A DNA stretch of 64,000 bases from Gardnerella swidsinskii. GTDB lineage: Bacteria; Actinomycetota; Actinomycetes; Actinomycetales; Bifidobacteriaceae. The notes beneath the pieces are model-generated. The model was not told the origin of the DNA. It searched no databases and was given only the letters and a program-made list of their open reading frames with translations. How positions within the stretch are numbered: position 1 is the stretch's first letter; every line of letters begins with the position of its first letter. The DNA is taken from contig NZ_QJVB01000003.1 in the NCBI RefSeq assembly GCF_003397705.1, forward strand, positions 186,001 to 250,000. The letters run 5' to 3'. Both the position numbers and the translations under genes were made by a program. Shown here piece after piece: positions 9,668 through 17,799 of this stretch.

Positions 9668-11170
9668 ATGGCAGAGAATAATAACGAAGTCGCCAAGGTT
9701 GCGATTAATGATATTGGCACCGAAGAAGACTTCATCAAGGCAGTCGATTCAACCATCAAGAATTTTGATGATGGTGATTTAGTTGAAGGTACAGTCGTAA
9801 AGATTGATCACGACGAAGTATTGCTGGACATCGGCTACAAAACTGAAGGTGTAATTCCTTCCCGTGAACTTTCCATCAAAAAAGACGTTGATCCAGATGA
9901 TGTTGTCGAGGTTGGCGACACCATTGAAGCCCTTGTTGTAACTAAGGAAGACAAGGAAGGACGTCTTATTCTCTCCAAGAAGCGTGCACAGTATGAGCGT
10001 GCTTGGGGTGACATCGAGAAGATTAAGGATGCAGACGGCATCGTTGAAGGTACCGTTATTGAAGCTGTTAAGGGCGGCTTGATTGTTGATATCGGTCTTC
10101 GCGGCTTCTTGCCAGCTTCCTTGGTTGAGATGCGTCGCGTGCGCGATCTTTCTCCATACATTGGCCAGAAGATTAAGGCTAAGATTCTCGAGCTCGATAA
10201 GAACCGCAACAATGTTGTGCTTTCTCGTCGCCAGTTCCTTGAGGAAACCCAGTCCGAAGTTCGCGAAACCTTCCTCTCGCAGCTTAAGAAGGGTCAGATT
10301 CGCGAAGGCGTTGTGTCTTCTATCGTAAACTTCGGTGCGTTTGTTGATCTCGGCGGAGTTGACGGTCTCATTCACGTTTCTGAGCTTTCCTGGAAGCACA
10401 TTGATCATCCATCTGAGGTTGTTAAGGTTGGCGATAAGGTTACCGTTGAAGTTCTCGACGTTGATCTCGATCGCGAACGTATTTCCCTTTCCCTTAAGGC
10501 AACTCAGGAAGATCCATGGCAGCGCTTCGCTCGCACTCATGTTCCTGGACAGGTCGTTAAGGGCAAGGTCACAAAGATTGTTCAGTTCGGTGTGTTCATC
10601 TCCGTTGAAGATGGCATTGAGGGCTTGGTTCACATTTCTGAGCTTGCGAACCGTCACGTAGAGAACCCAGAAACTGTTGTTAAGGGTGGCGAAGAAGTAT
10701 TCGTGAAGGTTATCGACGTTGATCTCGATCGTCGTCGCATTTCCCTCTCCTTGAAGCAAGCTACTGAAGCTGTAGATCCAAATTCTGAAGATTTTGATCC
10801 AGCTCTCTACGGTATGCCAGCTGAATATGATGCTGAAGGCAACTACAAGTACCCAGAAGGCTTCGATCCAAACACTAACGAATGGATGGTCGGTTACGAG
10901 CAGCAGCGCGAAGAGTGGGAAGCTCAGTATGCTGCAGCACACCAGCTTTGGGAAGAGCACAAGGCATTCGCTGCTAAGGAACTTGCGGCTGCAGCTGAAT
11001 CTGCTGCTGCTGACGGTCAGAGCGAAGAAGCTGAAAAGAAGCCAGCTAAGGAAGAAAAGAAGGAAGAAGTTGCTTCCAACTATTCTTCTGAAGCAACTAG
11101 TGAAGGTGCTTTAGCTGATTCCGATCAGCTCGCAGCTTTGCGTGAACAGCTTTTGAACGAAAAGAAGTAG
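9668..11170 (+). CDS. rpsA: 30S ribosomal protein S1
   Basis: S1 binds mRNA and helps load structured or weakly Shine-Dalgarno-led messages on the 30S subunit. The 500-residue protein has four S1 OB-fold repeats (GDLVEGTVVKIDHDEVLLDIG, here shortened to its start; IVEGTVIEAVKGGLIVDIG; REGVVSSIVNFGAFVDLGG; KGKVTKIVQFGVFISVEDG) and an acidic, Ala/Glu/Lys-rich C-terminus. Four repeats is the actinobacterial form, against six in enterobacteria. Codon usage is visibly richer in C and G than in neighbouring genes, as expected for high expression. No clear Shine-Dalgarno precedes the ATG, which is common for this gene. Its last 80 bases are duplicated downstream. Confidence 0.97.
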   Translation: MAENNNEVAKVAINDIGTEEDFIKAVDSTIKNFDDGDLVEGTVVKIDHDEVLLDIGYKTEGVIPSRELSIKKDVDPDDVVEVGDTIEALVVTKEDKEGRLILSKKRAQYERAWGDIEKIKDADGIVEGTVIEAVKGGLIVDIGLRGFLPASLVEMRRVRDLSPYIGQKIKAKILELDKNRNNVVLSRRQFLEETQSEVRETFLSQLKKGQIREGVVSSIVNFGAFVDLGGVDGLIHVSELSWKHIDHPSEVVKVGDKVTVEVLDVDLDRERISLSLKATQEDPWQRFARTHVPGQVVKGKVTKIVQFGVFISVEDGIEGLVHISELANRHVENPETVVKGGEEVFVKVIDVDLDRRRISLSLKQATEAVDPNSEDFDPALYGMPAEYDAEGNYKYPEGFDPNTNEWMVGYEQQREEWEAQYAAAHQLWEEHKAFAAKELAAAAESAAADGQSEEAEKKPAKEEKKEEVASNYSSEATSEGALADSDQLAALREQLLNEKK

Positions 11171-11209
11171 TTTCTACTTTCTACTAGAAGCTTGTAAATA
11201 AAACAGTAA

Positions 11210-11242
11210 GATGCCCTCGGTGACTAATCATCGGGGGCATCT
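11210..11242 (+). terminator. terminator after rpsA
   Basis: GATGCCCTCGGTGA pairs with TCATCGGGGGCATC and is followed by TTGCG. The same hairpin recurs at 12043-12078 in the duplicated copy. Confidence 0.75.
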
Positions 11243-11420
11243 TGCGTATTGTTGTTCATAATGTTTTACGAGTATCTTGAGTATATTTGACAAGTATTTT
11301 ATAACTCAAGTTTTGTAATTAAATATAGGTACAATCAATTTTCTTTTAATAATCGTGATTATATGATGTAAAACGTCAATCGTATTTACTAATCGTATTT
11401 ACTAAAAGGATGGTTAAAAT

Positions 11421-11750
11421 ATGAACACTTTGGAAAACAACCAGCAAAATGCTCAGTTCCCTTCGTACGATGGAAATAGTGAGGAGAACACTAAAGCAAC
11501 TTTAGTAAGCTCGCGCAAGAAAATTGTTGCAGGTTTGCTAGCGATTTTCTTAGGCACATTGGGTATTCACAATTTTTACCTTGGTTTTAAAGGAAAGGCG
11601 ATTGCACAGCTGCTTATTTCTGTTCTTTCCTTTGGGTTCCTGTCGATTATTACGGGAATATGGGCATTGGTTGAGGGTATTTTGATTCTTTGCTCAAAGC
11701 CTGGAAGTAAGTGGCACAAAGATGCTGATGGTGCCGAGTTAAAGGATTAG
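11421..11750 (+). CDS. TM2 domain-containing membrane protein (copy 1)
   Basis: A 109-residue protein. Residues 1-30 are a polar, Asn/Gln-rich cytoplasmic-type head. The rest is a TM2 domain: Arg/Lys-flanked helix KIVAGLLAIFLGTLGIHNFY, then a GFKGKAIAQLL turn and a second helix ending GIWALVEGILILC. The short tail SKWHKDADGAELKD is shared with copy 2. AAAGGA precedes the ATG by about 10 bases. The TM2 family has no settled function in bacteria. It is one of two copies made by a tandem duplication of the rpsA-TM2-coaE segment, and a hairpin terminator follows it directly. Confidence 0.85.
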   Translation: MNTLENNQQNAQFPSYDGNSEENTKATLVSSRKKIVAGLLAIFLGTLGIHNFYLGFKGKAIAQLLISVLSFGFLSIITGIWALVEGILILCSKPGSKWHKDADGAELKD

Positions 11751-11776
11751 TGTTTTATAATTATTGTTAATAAACA

Positions 11777-11812
11777 ATGCCCTGGTAATTATTTGCTGGG
11801 GCATTATTTATA
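11777..11812 (+). terminator. terminator after TM2 copy 1
   Basis: AATGCCC pairs with GGGCATT through an AT-rich loop, followed by ATTTATAA. It has a near-identical counterpart at 12798-12832. Confidence 0.75.
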
Positions 11813-11820
11813 ATTCATAT

Positions 11821-11940
11821 ATGACAATGATGCGGATTGCGGTAAAGGGCGGAATTGCAGCTGGAAAATCTACAGTAGTAAATCATTTGCGTTCGCTTGG
11901 CGCGTTTGCTATAGATTACGATGTTTTAGCGCGTGAATGA
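11821..11940 (+). pseudogene. truncated coaE fragment left at the duplication junction
   Basis: It encodes only 39 residues, nearly identical to the start of the coaE product, including the P-loop GGIAAGKST, then stops at TGA where homology to coaE ends. Differences from the intact gene include Thr-9 to Lys just before the P-loop. It cannot make a working dephospho-CoA kinase. The fragment marks the left half of the duplication breakpoint. Confidence 0.9.
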
Positions 11941-12019
11941 AACTTCTATCGAAGGTGCTTTAGCTGATTCCGATCAGCTCGCAGCTTTGTGTGAACAGCT
12001 TTTGAGCGAAAAGAAGTAT
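11941..12019 (+). pseudogene. rpsA 3'-end fragment at the duplication junction
   Basis: The sequence from about 11951 (GAAGGTGCTTTAGCTG and on) repeats the last 70 bases of rpsA, with a few substitutions and the stop codon changed (AAGTAG to AAGTAT). It has no start or upstream coding sequence. It is a remnant, followed by the copied rpsA terminator. Confidence 0.88.
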
Positions 12020-12042
12020 TTTTCTACTAAAAGCTTATAAAT

Positions 12043-12078
12043 AAGATGCCCTCGGTGAGTAATCATCGGGGCATCTTT
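12043..12078 (+). terminator. duplicated copy of the rpsA terminator
   Basis: AAGATGCCCTCGGTGA pairs with TCATCGGGGCATCTT and ends in a short T run. It lies upstream of TM2 copy 2 and should insulate it from rpsA readthrough. Confidence 0.75.
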
Positions 12079-12170
12079 TAATATCTTTAGTAATAACGCT
12101 TTGATTTATTAATTTTTTATTATACAGTTTTTAAGAAAATAAATTTCTTACGAGAGAAAGTGTGATTATT

Positions 12171-12773
12171 GTGAGTGATTTAGATAATCAAACTGGAGAT
12201 TACTCCGGCTCTGACGGACAGACTCAGTACGGACAACCACAGTACAATGATCAGTCCCAGCAGTATAACCAGGCTCAGCCACAATATAACAACCAATCCC
12301 AGTATGGTGCTCATACTCAGTACAATGCTCAGCCACAGTATGATCAGAATTCATATGCTCAGCCGCAATACAATGCTCAGCCGCAATACAATGCTCAGCC
12401 GCAATACAATGCTCAGCCGCAATACAATGCTCAGCCGCAATATGGTCAGTACTCTCAGTCTACTCCTCAGTACAATCAAGCATCTTCATACTCTAACTAT
12501 GGGTCTAATTATTCATCAAACACATACAGAAGCTCTCGTAACAAGATTGCTGCAGGCCTGTTAGCCATTTTTTTGGGTGCTTTGGGTGTGCACAATTTCT
12601 ATCTTGGTTTTAAAGGCAAGGCTGTTGCTCAGCTGCTTATTTCTATTCTTTCTTTCGGCTTGCTGGCTTTTGTTTCTGGAATTTGGGCATTTATTGAAGG
12701 AATTTGCATTCTTTGCTCTCAGCCTGGTTCTAAGTGGCATAAGGATGCCGATGGAGCTGAACTTCAAGACTAA
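12171..12773 (+). CDS. TM2 domain-containing membrane protein with Gln/Tyr-rich repeat region (copy 2)
   Basis: A protein of about 200 residues. The first 120 are low-complexity, rich in Gln, Tyr, Asn and Pro, with a tandem QPQYNA hexapeptide. The C-terminal 78 residues are a TM2 domain clearly homologous to copy 1 (KIAAGLLAIFLGALGVHNFY and GIWAFIEGICILC). I chose the GTG at 12171 (reading SDLDNQTG after the first residue), about ten bases after GAGAAAG. A GTG at 12162 is the alternative. The head should stay on one face of the membrane as a disordered tail. Function is unknown. Copy 1 lacks the repeats, so they grew after the duplication or were lost from copy 1. Confidence 0.85.
   Translation: MSDLDNQTGDYSGSDGQTQYGQPQYNDQSQQYNQAQPQYNNQSQYGAHTQYNAQPQYDQNSYAQPQYNAQPQYNAQPQYNAQPQYNAQPQYGQYSQSTPQYNQASSYSNYGSNYSSNTYRSSRNKIAAGLLAIFLGALGVHNFYLGFKGKAVAQLLISILSFGLLAFVSGIWAFIEGICILCSQPGSKWHKDADGAELQD
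12357..12446 (+). repeat. 18-bp coding tandem repeat (QPQYNA units)
   Basis: Four identical 18-base units GCTCAGCCGCAATACAAT lie head to tail, followed by a fifth with a changed end. A related diverged unit sits near 12327. The unit length is a multiple of three, so copy-number changes keep the frame. Confidence 0.93.
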
Positions 12774-12797
12774 TTTTACAATTATTATTTAGCGTAT

Positions 12798-12832
12798 AAT
12801 GCCCTGGTAATTATTTGCCGGGGCATTATTTA
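12798..12832 (+). terminator. terminator after TM2 copy 2
   Basis: AATGCCCTGG pairs with CCGGGGCATT (one G-U pair), followed by ATTTATAA. coaE starts 11 bases later. Confidence 0.75.
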
Positions 12833-12842
12833 TAATTTATAT

Positions 12843-13547
12843 ATGACAATGATGCGGATTGCTGTAACGGGCGGAATTGCAGCTGGAAAATCTACTGTAG
12901 TAAACCATTTGCGTTCGCTTGGCGCTTTTGTTATAGATTACGATGTTTTATCGCGCGAGGTTGTGAAGCCAGGAGGTTACGTATTTCAGCAAATCGTAAG
13001 CATTTTTGGGGAGAATGTCGTTTTGAATGATGGCTCTTTAAATCGCGAGTTTATTGCAAAGCATGTTTTTGGGTACTCCGATGAGAGTTGTGCAAATCGT
13101 AAGAAGCTTGAGTCGCTTATTCATCCTGCTATTTATGATTGCGCAAAGCTCTTAGAAAGCAAGTATGAAAGCGAGTATATTAGTAAAATTTCTAAGGAAA
13201 ATCGCAACGTGTTGGACAGTATAAATTCAGTTATTGTGCACGATATTCCGCTCTTTGCGCAAGTAATCGACAGCATTCCATTTAGTTTTGACCATATTAT
13301 TACTGTTGAAGCGCCTCAAGAAATTCGCGTTAAACGAATGATAAGCGAGCGAAATATGACTGAGGATCAGGCTTTGGCGCGCATAAATAGTCAGCTTCCT
13401 AGTAAAATGCGAAAAAATATCGCAGATTTTGTAGTTGATTCCACTAAACCAATGGAATCGATGCTTAACAGTGTTGACAATACGCTAAAATCATGGTTGT
13501 GTGACGCAAACAATAAAAGCGCTGAAATGACGAAACTGGGGAAGTAA
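12843..13547 (+). CDS. coaE: dephospho-CoA kinase
   Basis: Dephospho-CoA kinase phosphorylates the 3'-hydroxyl of dephospho-CoA in the last step of CoA synthesis. The 234-residue protein begins with P-loop [12 protein letters not shown], followed by [12 protein letters not shown] (substrate-site Asp), [18 protein letters not shown], the lid [19 protein letters not shown] and VVDSTKP near the end. It is slightly long for the family owing to an insert (residues about 108-130). ATGs at 12843, 12849 and 12852 are all possible and none has a clear ribosome-binding site. The next gene, uvrB, starts 20 bases after its stop and is likely co-transcribed. Confidence 0.93.
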   Translation: MTMMRIAVTGGIAAGKSTVVNHLRSLGAFVIDYDVLSREVVKPGGYVFQQIVSIFGENVVLNDGSLNREFIAKHVFGYSDESCANRKKLESLIHPAIYDCAKLLESKYESEYISKISKENRNVLDSINSVIVHDIPLFAQVIDSIPFSFDHIITVEAPQEIRVKRMISERNMTEDQALARINSQLPSKMRKNIADFVVDSTKPMESMLNSVDNTLKSWLCDANNKSAEMTKLGK

Positions 13548-13564
13548 AAAACTGGGGAAGTAAA
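13533..13564 (+). repeat. 16-bp tandem duplication carrying the uvrB ribosome-binding site
   Basis: Two perfect head-to-tail copies of AAACTGGGGAAGTAAA. The first supplies the last codons and stop of coaE. The second supplies GGGGAAG just before the uvrB ATG. Confidence 0.9.
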
Positions 13565-13567
13565 TAC

Positions 13568-15682
13568 ATGTCGAATAAAATTCAGCGCACGAACAAGCCT
13601 TTTGTAGTAAAAGCACCATACAAGCCTTCAGGAGATCAACCGCAAGCAATCGACGAGCTGGCTAATCGCATTGAAAACGGAGAAAACGACGTTGTTTTAA
13701 TGGGTGCTACGGGAACTGGTAAAACTGCTACAACCGCTTGGCTTATTGAGCGTTTGCAACGACCGACGCTTATTATTGAGCCAAATAAAACTTTGGCAGC
13801 TCAGCTTTGCGCGGAATTTCGCGAGCTTATGCCAGATAATGCTGTGAGCTATTTTGTGTCTTATTACGATTACTATCAGCCAGAAGCGTACATTCCGCAA
13901 ACAGACACGTATATTGAAAAAGATTCGAATATTAACGACGATGTTGAGCGGCTTCGTCATGCTGCTACAGCGAATTTGCTTACTAGACGCGATTGCGTTG
14001 TTGTGGCTACTGTTTCTTGCATTTATGGACTTGGTACTCCAGAGGAGTATGCCGAGCGAATGCTTATGCTAAGCGTTGGCGAGCAACTTGAGAGAGATGA
14101 TTTATTGCGTCAATTTGTGAGTATGCAATACAAACGCAATGACATTGCCTTTACGCGCGGAACTTTTAGAGTGCGCGGTGACACGGTTGAGATTATTCCA
14201 GTGTACGAAGAATTAGCTGTGCGAATTGAGTTCTTCGGTGACGAAATCGACAGAATTACTATGTTACATCCTCTTACAGGAGAAGTAATTCGCCAGGAGA
14301 GTAGCGTTCATATTTTCCCAGCATCTCACTACATTGCAGGACCGGAGCGCATGGAGCGCGCGTTAGAGGCGATTGAAAAAGAGCGCGACGAGAGAGTAGC
14401 TCAGCTTAAAAAGCAGAACAAATTGCTGGAAGCTCAGCGTTTGGAAATGCGAACTACGTACGATTTGGAGATGCTTCGCCAAGTTGGTGTATGCCCAGGA
14501 GTGGAGAATTATTCTAGGCATTTTGACGGACGCGATGCAGGCACGCCTCCGCATACTCTGCTTGACTTTTTCCCGGATGACTTTTTGCTAGTTTTAGACG
14601 AGTCGCATGTAACAGTGCCGCAAATTGGAGCTATGTATGAAGGCGATGCTTCGCGCAAAAGAACGCTTGTAGAACATGGCTTTAGACTGCCATCGGCAAT
14701 GGATAATCGACCGTTAAAGTGGAAAGAATTTTTGGAGCACGTTGGTCAAACTGTGTATCTTTCTGCAACGCCTGGAGATTACGAGCTTGGGCTTTCAGAT
14801 GGTGTAGTTGAGCAAATTATTCGCCCTACCGGCTTGCTTGACCCTAAGATTGAGGTTCGCCCTGTAGAAGGTCAGGTTGACGATTTGCTTGCGGAAATCA
14901 AGGAGCGAGTAGCAAAAGATGAGCGCGTGCTTGTTACTACGCTTACAAAGAAAATGGCGGAAGACTTAACTGATTACTTCCTTGAGCTTGGTATTAAAGT
15001 TGAGTACTTGCATTCAGATGTTGATACTTTGCGCAGAGTGGAGCTTTTGCGTGAGCTTCGCGAAGGCAAAATTGATGTGATTGTTGGCATCAATTTGCTT
15101 CGTGAGGGTTTGGATTTGCCGGAAGTCTCGCTTGTTGCGATTTTGGATGCAGATAAGGAAGGTTTCTTAAGATCCTACCGTTCGCTTATTCAAACGATTG
15201 GCCGTGCTGCTCGTAACGTTTCTGGAACTGTTCTTATGTATGCGGATACTGTTACTGATGCTATGAGCAAGGCGATTAGTGAGACAGAGCGCCGTCGCGA
15301 AAAGCAAATCGCGTATAACAAGGCTCATGGAATTGATCCTAAGCCTTTGCGAAAGAAGATTAGCGATGTGAACGATATGCTCGCTAAAGAGGATGTTGAT
15401 ACTCAAACTTTGCTAGCAGGCGGTTACAGGAATGCTAATAAGGCTGGGAACTCGCATTATGGCGTGCCAAAAGAGCCGAATCTTGGGCAGCAAAGCAAAG
15501 AAAAGCGTATGGCGAATGTTTCTGAGCTTCCGCAAGACGATATTATGTCGCTGATTAAAAATTTGAGTGAGCAGATGCATGTTGCTGCAGAGCAGTTGCA
15601 ATTCGAGCTTGCAGCGCGTTTGCGCGACGAGATACGCGATCTAAAGAAAGAGTTGCGCCAAATAAGCGATGCTCAAAGTTAG
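13568..15682 (+). CDS. uvrB: excinuclease ABC subunit B
   Basis: UvrB is the damage-verifying helicase-like subunit of nucleotide excision repair, loaded by UvrA and joined by UvrC. The 704-residue protein has the N-terminal [11 protein letters not shown], Walker A GATGTGKT, the beta-hairpin region [20 protein letters not shown], the helicase motif [42 protein letters not shown] and QTIGRAARN. It ends with a UVR coiled-coil domain ([20 protein letters not shown]) that binds UvrC. All parts are intact and length is normal. GGGGAAG lies upstream of the ATG. It probably shares a transcript with coaE. Confidence 0.97.
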   Translation: MSNKIQRTNKPFVVKAPYKPSGDQPQAIDELANRIENGENDVVLMGATGTGKTATTAWLIERLQRPTLIIEPNKTLAAQLCAEFRELMPDNAVSYFVSYYDYYQPEAYIPQTDTYIEKDSNINDDVERLRHAATANLLTRRDCVVVATVSCIYGLGTPEEYAERMLMLSVGEQLERDDLLRQFVSMQYKRNDIAFTRGTFRVRGDTVEIIPVYEELAVRIEFFGDEIDRITMLHPLTGEVIRQESSVHIFPASHYIAGPERMERALEAIEKERDERVAQLKKQNKLLEAQRLEMRTTYDLEMLRQVGVCPGVENYSRHFDGRDAGTPPHTLLDFFPDDFLLVLDESHVTVPQIGAMYEGDASRKRTLVEHGFRLPSAMDNRPLKWKEFLEHVGQTVYLSATPGDYELGLSDGVVEQIIRPTGLLDPKIEVRPVEGQVDDLLAEIKERVAKDERVLVTTLTKKMAEDLTDYFLELGIKVEYLHSDVDTLRRVELLRELREGKIDVIVGINLLREGLDLPEVSLVAILDADKEGFLRSYRSLIQTIGRAARNVSGTVLMYADTVTDAMSKAISETERRREKQIAYNKAHGIDPKPLRKKISDVNDMLAKEDVDTQTLLAGGYRNANKAGNSHYGVPKEPNLGQQSKEKRMANVSELPQDDIMSLIKNLSEQMHVAAEQLQFELAARLRDEIRDLKKELRQISDAQS

Positions 15683-15917
15683 AAAATAACTATTATTCTC
15701 AATTATTATTCAACTATTGTTCAAGCATTATCTGAGCGTTATTCAAGTATTATCTGCGATTTTATGTTATTTTCTGTGAGCGTTCACAAAACGCCGAATA
15801 AATACAATAAGCGGTCACAATACGTTGATACACTGGAAAGCGGAATTGGGCGTTTTATGGTTTCTATCATTAAATCGCTCATAAAAAATAAACAGAAATA
15901 GAAAATAGGTAGGCATT

Positions 15918-17357
15918 ATGCGTAAAGCCAAAATCGTTGATACTATTGGTCCAGCTACCGAATCCTTGGAAGGTATTACCAAGCTTGTTGAAGCCGGTAT
16001 GGATGTTGCTCGTTTGAACCGTTCTCACGGCACTCCTGAAGATCATTTGCGCGTTTACAACAACGTTCGTGCAGCTTCCAAGTCCACTGGCCGCAATGTT
16101 GCTGCTCTTGTTGATTTGCAAGGTCCAAAGATTCGCTGCGGTTGGTTCAAGAAGAACGCTGAAGGCGAAGATAAGGTTTATTTGGAAGAAGGTCAGGAGT
16201 TCATCATCACTACTGATGATGTTGAAGGTGACGAGCACCGCACTTCTACAACTTTTAAGGGCTTGCCAGGAGATTGCCACGCAGGCGACCCAATCCTTAT
16301 CGATGACGGTAAGGTTCGTCTTGAGGTAACCAAGGTAGAAGGCAACGACGTTCACACTAAGGTTATTGTTGCTGGTCCAGTTTCCAGCCACAAGGGCATT
16401 AACCTCCCAGGTGTTGCAGTTTCTCTTCCAGCTTTGACTGAAAAGGATGAGGCTGATCTTCGTTGGGCTATTCGCACCGGCGCTGACATTATTGCTATGT
16501 CCTTCGTGCGTTTCGCTACCGATATTGATCGCGCTCACGAAATCATGGACGAAGAAGGTCGTCGTATTCCAATCGTCGCCAAGATTGAAAAGCCACAGGC
16601 TGTTGAAAACTTGGAAGAGATTGTTAAGACCTTCGATGGCATTATGGTTGCTCGTGGTGATATGGCTGTTGAAATGCCTCTCGAAGAGGTTCCACTGGTC
16701 ACCAAGCGTTGCATCGAGCTTTCTCGTCGCTATGCAAAGCCAGTTATCGTTGCTACTGAAGTTCTTGGCACAATGGTTAACTCTCCAGTTCCAACTCGTG
16801 CAGAAGCTTCTGACTGCGCTAACGCTGTTCTCGACGGTGCTGACGCAACAATGACTTCTAACGAAACTGCTGTTGGTAAGTACCCAGATGTTACCGTAAA
16901 GACCATGTCCCGTATTTCTCAGTACGCAACTGAGCACGGCTATGATCGCATTCCTGCTGTTGAGCTTGATATGTCTAGCACCGGTGCTGTTTCTTCTGCA
17001 GCTGTTGATTTGGCAGATAAGCTTAATGCTAAGGCTATTGTTGCTTACACTCAGACTGGTCGCACAGTTCATCGTATTTCTCGTGAACGTCCAACCGCTC
17101 CAATCTTTGGCTTGACTAACAATGAGCACACTTATCGTTGGTTGGCTTTGAGCTGGGGCACTGAAGGCTTCTTGATTGATGAAGATTACCATGACATGAA
17201 TCGTCACGATTTGATGATCTTCACCGACAAGGTTCTTCGCGAAGCCGGTAAGGTTTCCGATGGTGATCAGATTGTTATCTTGAGCACTGCTCAGGGTGAA
17301 CGCCAGGCTGGTCGTACTGACTCCATCTACGTTCACACCGTTGGTGCTTGCGACTAA
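15918..17357 (+). CDS. pyk: pyruvate kinase
   Basis: Converts phosphoenolpyruvate and ADP to pyruvate and ATP, the last ATP-yielding step after the bifid shunt. The 479-residue protein has the N-terminal AKIVDTIGPATES, ARLNRSHG, DLQGPKIRCG, the catalytic Lys in IVAKIEKPQAVENLEE, MVARGDMAVEMPLEEVPL and the C-terminal domain with AYTQTGRT. Length and motifs are standard. The codon choice is biased in the same way as rpsA and xfp, suggesting high expression. AGGTAGG lies eight bases before the ATG. It has its own 235-base upstream region after uvrB, AT-rich and with imperfect ATTATTCAA-type repeats but no clear site. Confidence 0.97.
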   Translation: MRKAKIVDTIGPATESLEGITKLVEAGMDVARLNRSHGTPEDHLRVYNNVRAASKSTGRNVAALVDLQGPKIRCGWFKKNAEGEDKVYLEEGQEFIITTDDVEGDEHRTSTTFKGLPGDCHAGDPILIDDGKVRLEVTKVEGNDVHTKVIVAGPVSSHKGINLPGVAVSLPALTEKDEADLRWAIRTGADIIAMSFVRFATDIDRAHEIMDEEGRRIPIVAKIEKPQAVENLEEIVKTFDGIMVARGDMAVEMPLEEVPLVTKRCIELSRRYAKPVIVATEVLGTMVNSPVPTRAEASDCANAVLDGADATMTSNETAVGKYPDVTVKTMSRISQYATEHGYDRIPAVELDMSSTGAVSSAAVDLADKLNAKAIVAYTQTGRTVHRISRERPTAPIFGLTNNEHTYRWLALSWGTEGFLIDEDYHDMNRHDLMIFTDKVLREAGKVSDGDQIVILSTAQGERQAGRTDSIYVHTVGACD

Positions 17358-17433
17358 TTATTTGATTCTGCGTTCTTGTACTAATACGCTAGTTCTTCTA
17401 GTTTAAGTGCATTTGCGCAGTAGTATAGTTTGC

Positions 17434-17472
17434 ATAATGCGCGCTAGCTGTTTTGCAGTTTGCGCGCATTAT
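17434..17472 (+). terminator. hairpin after pyk, probable terminator
   Basis: A perfect 11-bp stem, ATAATGCGCGC with GCGCGCATTAT, has a 17-base loop. There is no strong T tract, so termination may be weak or factor-dependent. Confidence 0.6.
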
Positions 17473-17526
17473 GTTATGTATGATCAATATTGTTGATTTG
17501 CGACACGCGCAAAATGCTTTAACTAT

Positions 17527-17554
17527 TTGCATGTGGCTTAAAGTGTGCTATAGT
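17527..17554 (+). promoter_or_regulatory. probable sigma-70 type promoter of tRNA-Leu(CAA)
   Basis: TTGCAT and TATAGT are separated by 16 bases, and the tRNA starts 35 bases after the -10 box. The placement suits a stable RNA promoter. Confidence 0.6.
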
Positions 17555-17589
17555 CGACAAGTCGCAAAAAAATGCGGAAAATTAAAAAT

Positions 17590-17663
17590 GCCCCTGTATC
17601 CCAATTGGTAGAGGAAACAGCCTCAAAATCTGTGCAGTGTGAGTTCGAGTCTCACCGGGGGCA
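17590..17663 (+). tRNA. tRNA-Leu (anticodon CAA), short variable arm
   Basis: A 74-base cloverleaf: acceptor GCCCCTG with CGGGGGC (one G-U pair), a T arm GTGAG TTCGAGT CTCAC, and loop CTCAAAA with anticodon CAA at 17613-17615 (reading C at 17624 by window numbering, loop 17622-17628). The variable region is only five bases (GCAGT), where tRNA-Leu normally has a long class II arm, and base pair 31-39 of the anticodon stem is C-T. No CCA is encoded. The anticodon says Leu, but the identity is unusual. Confidence 0.8.
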
Positions 17664-17671
17664 CGTGCACG

Positions 17672-17703
17672 ACGTCGCTTAGCTTGCTAGGCGACGTTTT
17701 TAT
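17672..17703 (+). terminator. terminator after tRNA-Leu(CAA)
   Basis: ACGTCGC pairs with GCGACGT around an 11-13 base loop and is followed by TTTTTATTTT. Confidence 0.85.
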
Positions 17704-17799
17704 TTTGTATTTTAATGTTTTGTACATAAACAATGAGCGTATAATGATAAAAGTATTCTGCATAATGAAAAGTGCTGTACGTATGTGAAAGGAACAACG

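Larger units (their letters stand above)
11092..12960 (+). repeat. diverged tandem duplication of the rpsA 3' end - TM2 - coaE 5' end segment
   Basis: The segment running from the end of rpsA (about 11092), through its terminator, TM2 gene and second terminator, to the first 110 bases of coaE (ending 11937) is repeated directly after. The second copy starts near 11941 with rpsA-like sequence and runs into the intact coaE. The offset is 849 bases at the rpsA end and 1022 at the coaE start. The extra 173 bases are accounted for by the expanded N-terminal repeats in TM2 copy 2. The junction lies at about 11938-11950. Confidence 0.92.

Noticed and set aside
9779-10960. Long open frame of 393 codons on the minus strand
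   Set aside because: It lies wholly antisense to rpsA. Its Asn/Phe/Leu-rich product has no domain and arises from the codon bias of the highly expressed gene.
12327-12446. CRISPR-like short direct repeats
   Set aside because: The 18-bp units are contiguous, have no spacers and lie in frame inside a coding sequence.
15879-17336. Open frame of 485 codons on the minus strand
   Set aside because: It is the antisense shadow of pyk, with Ser/Asn-rich sequence and no recognisable domain.
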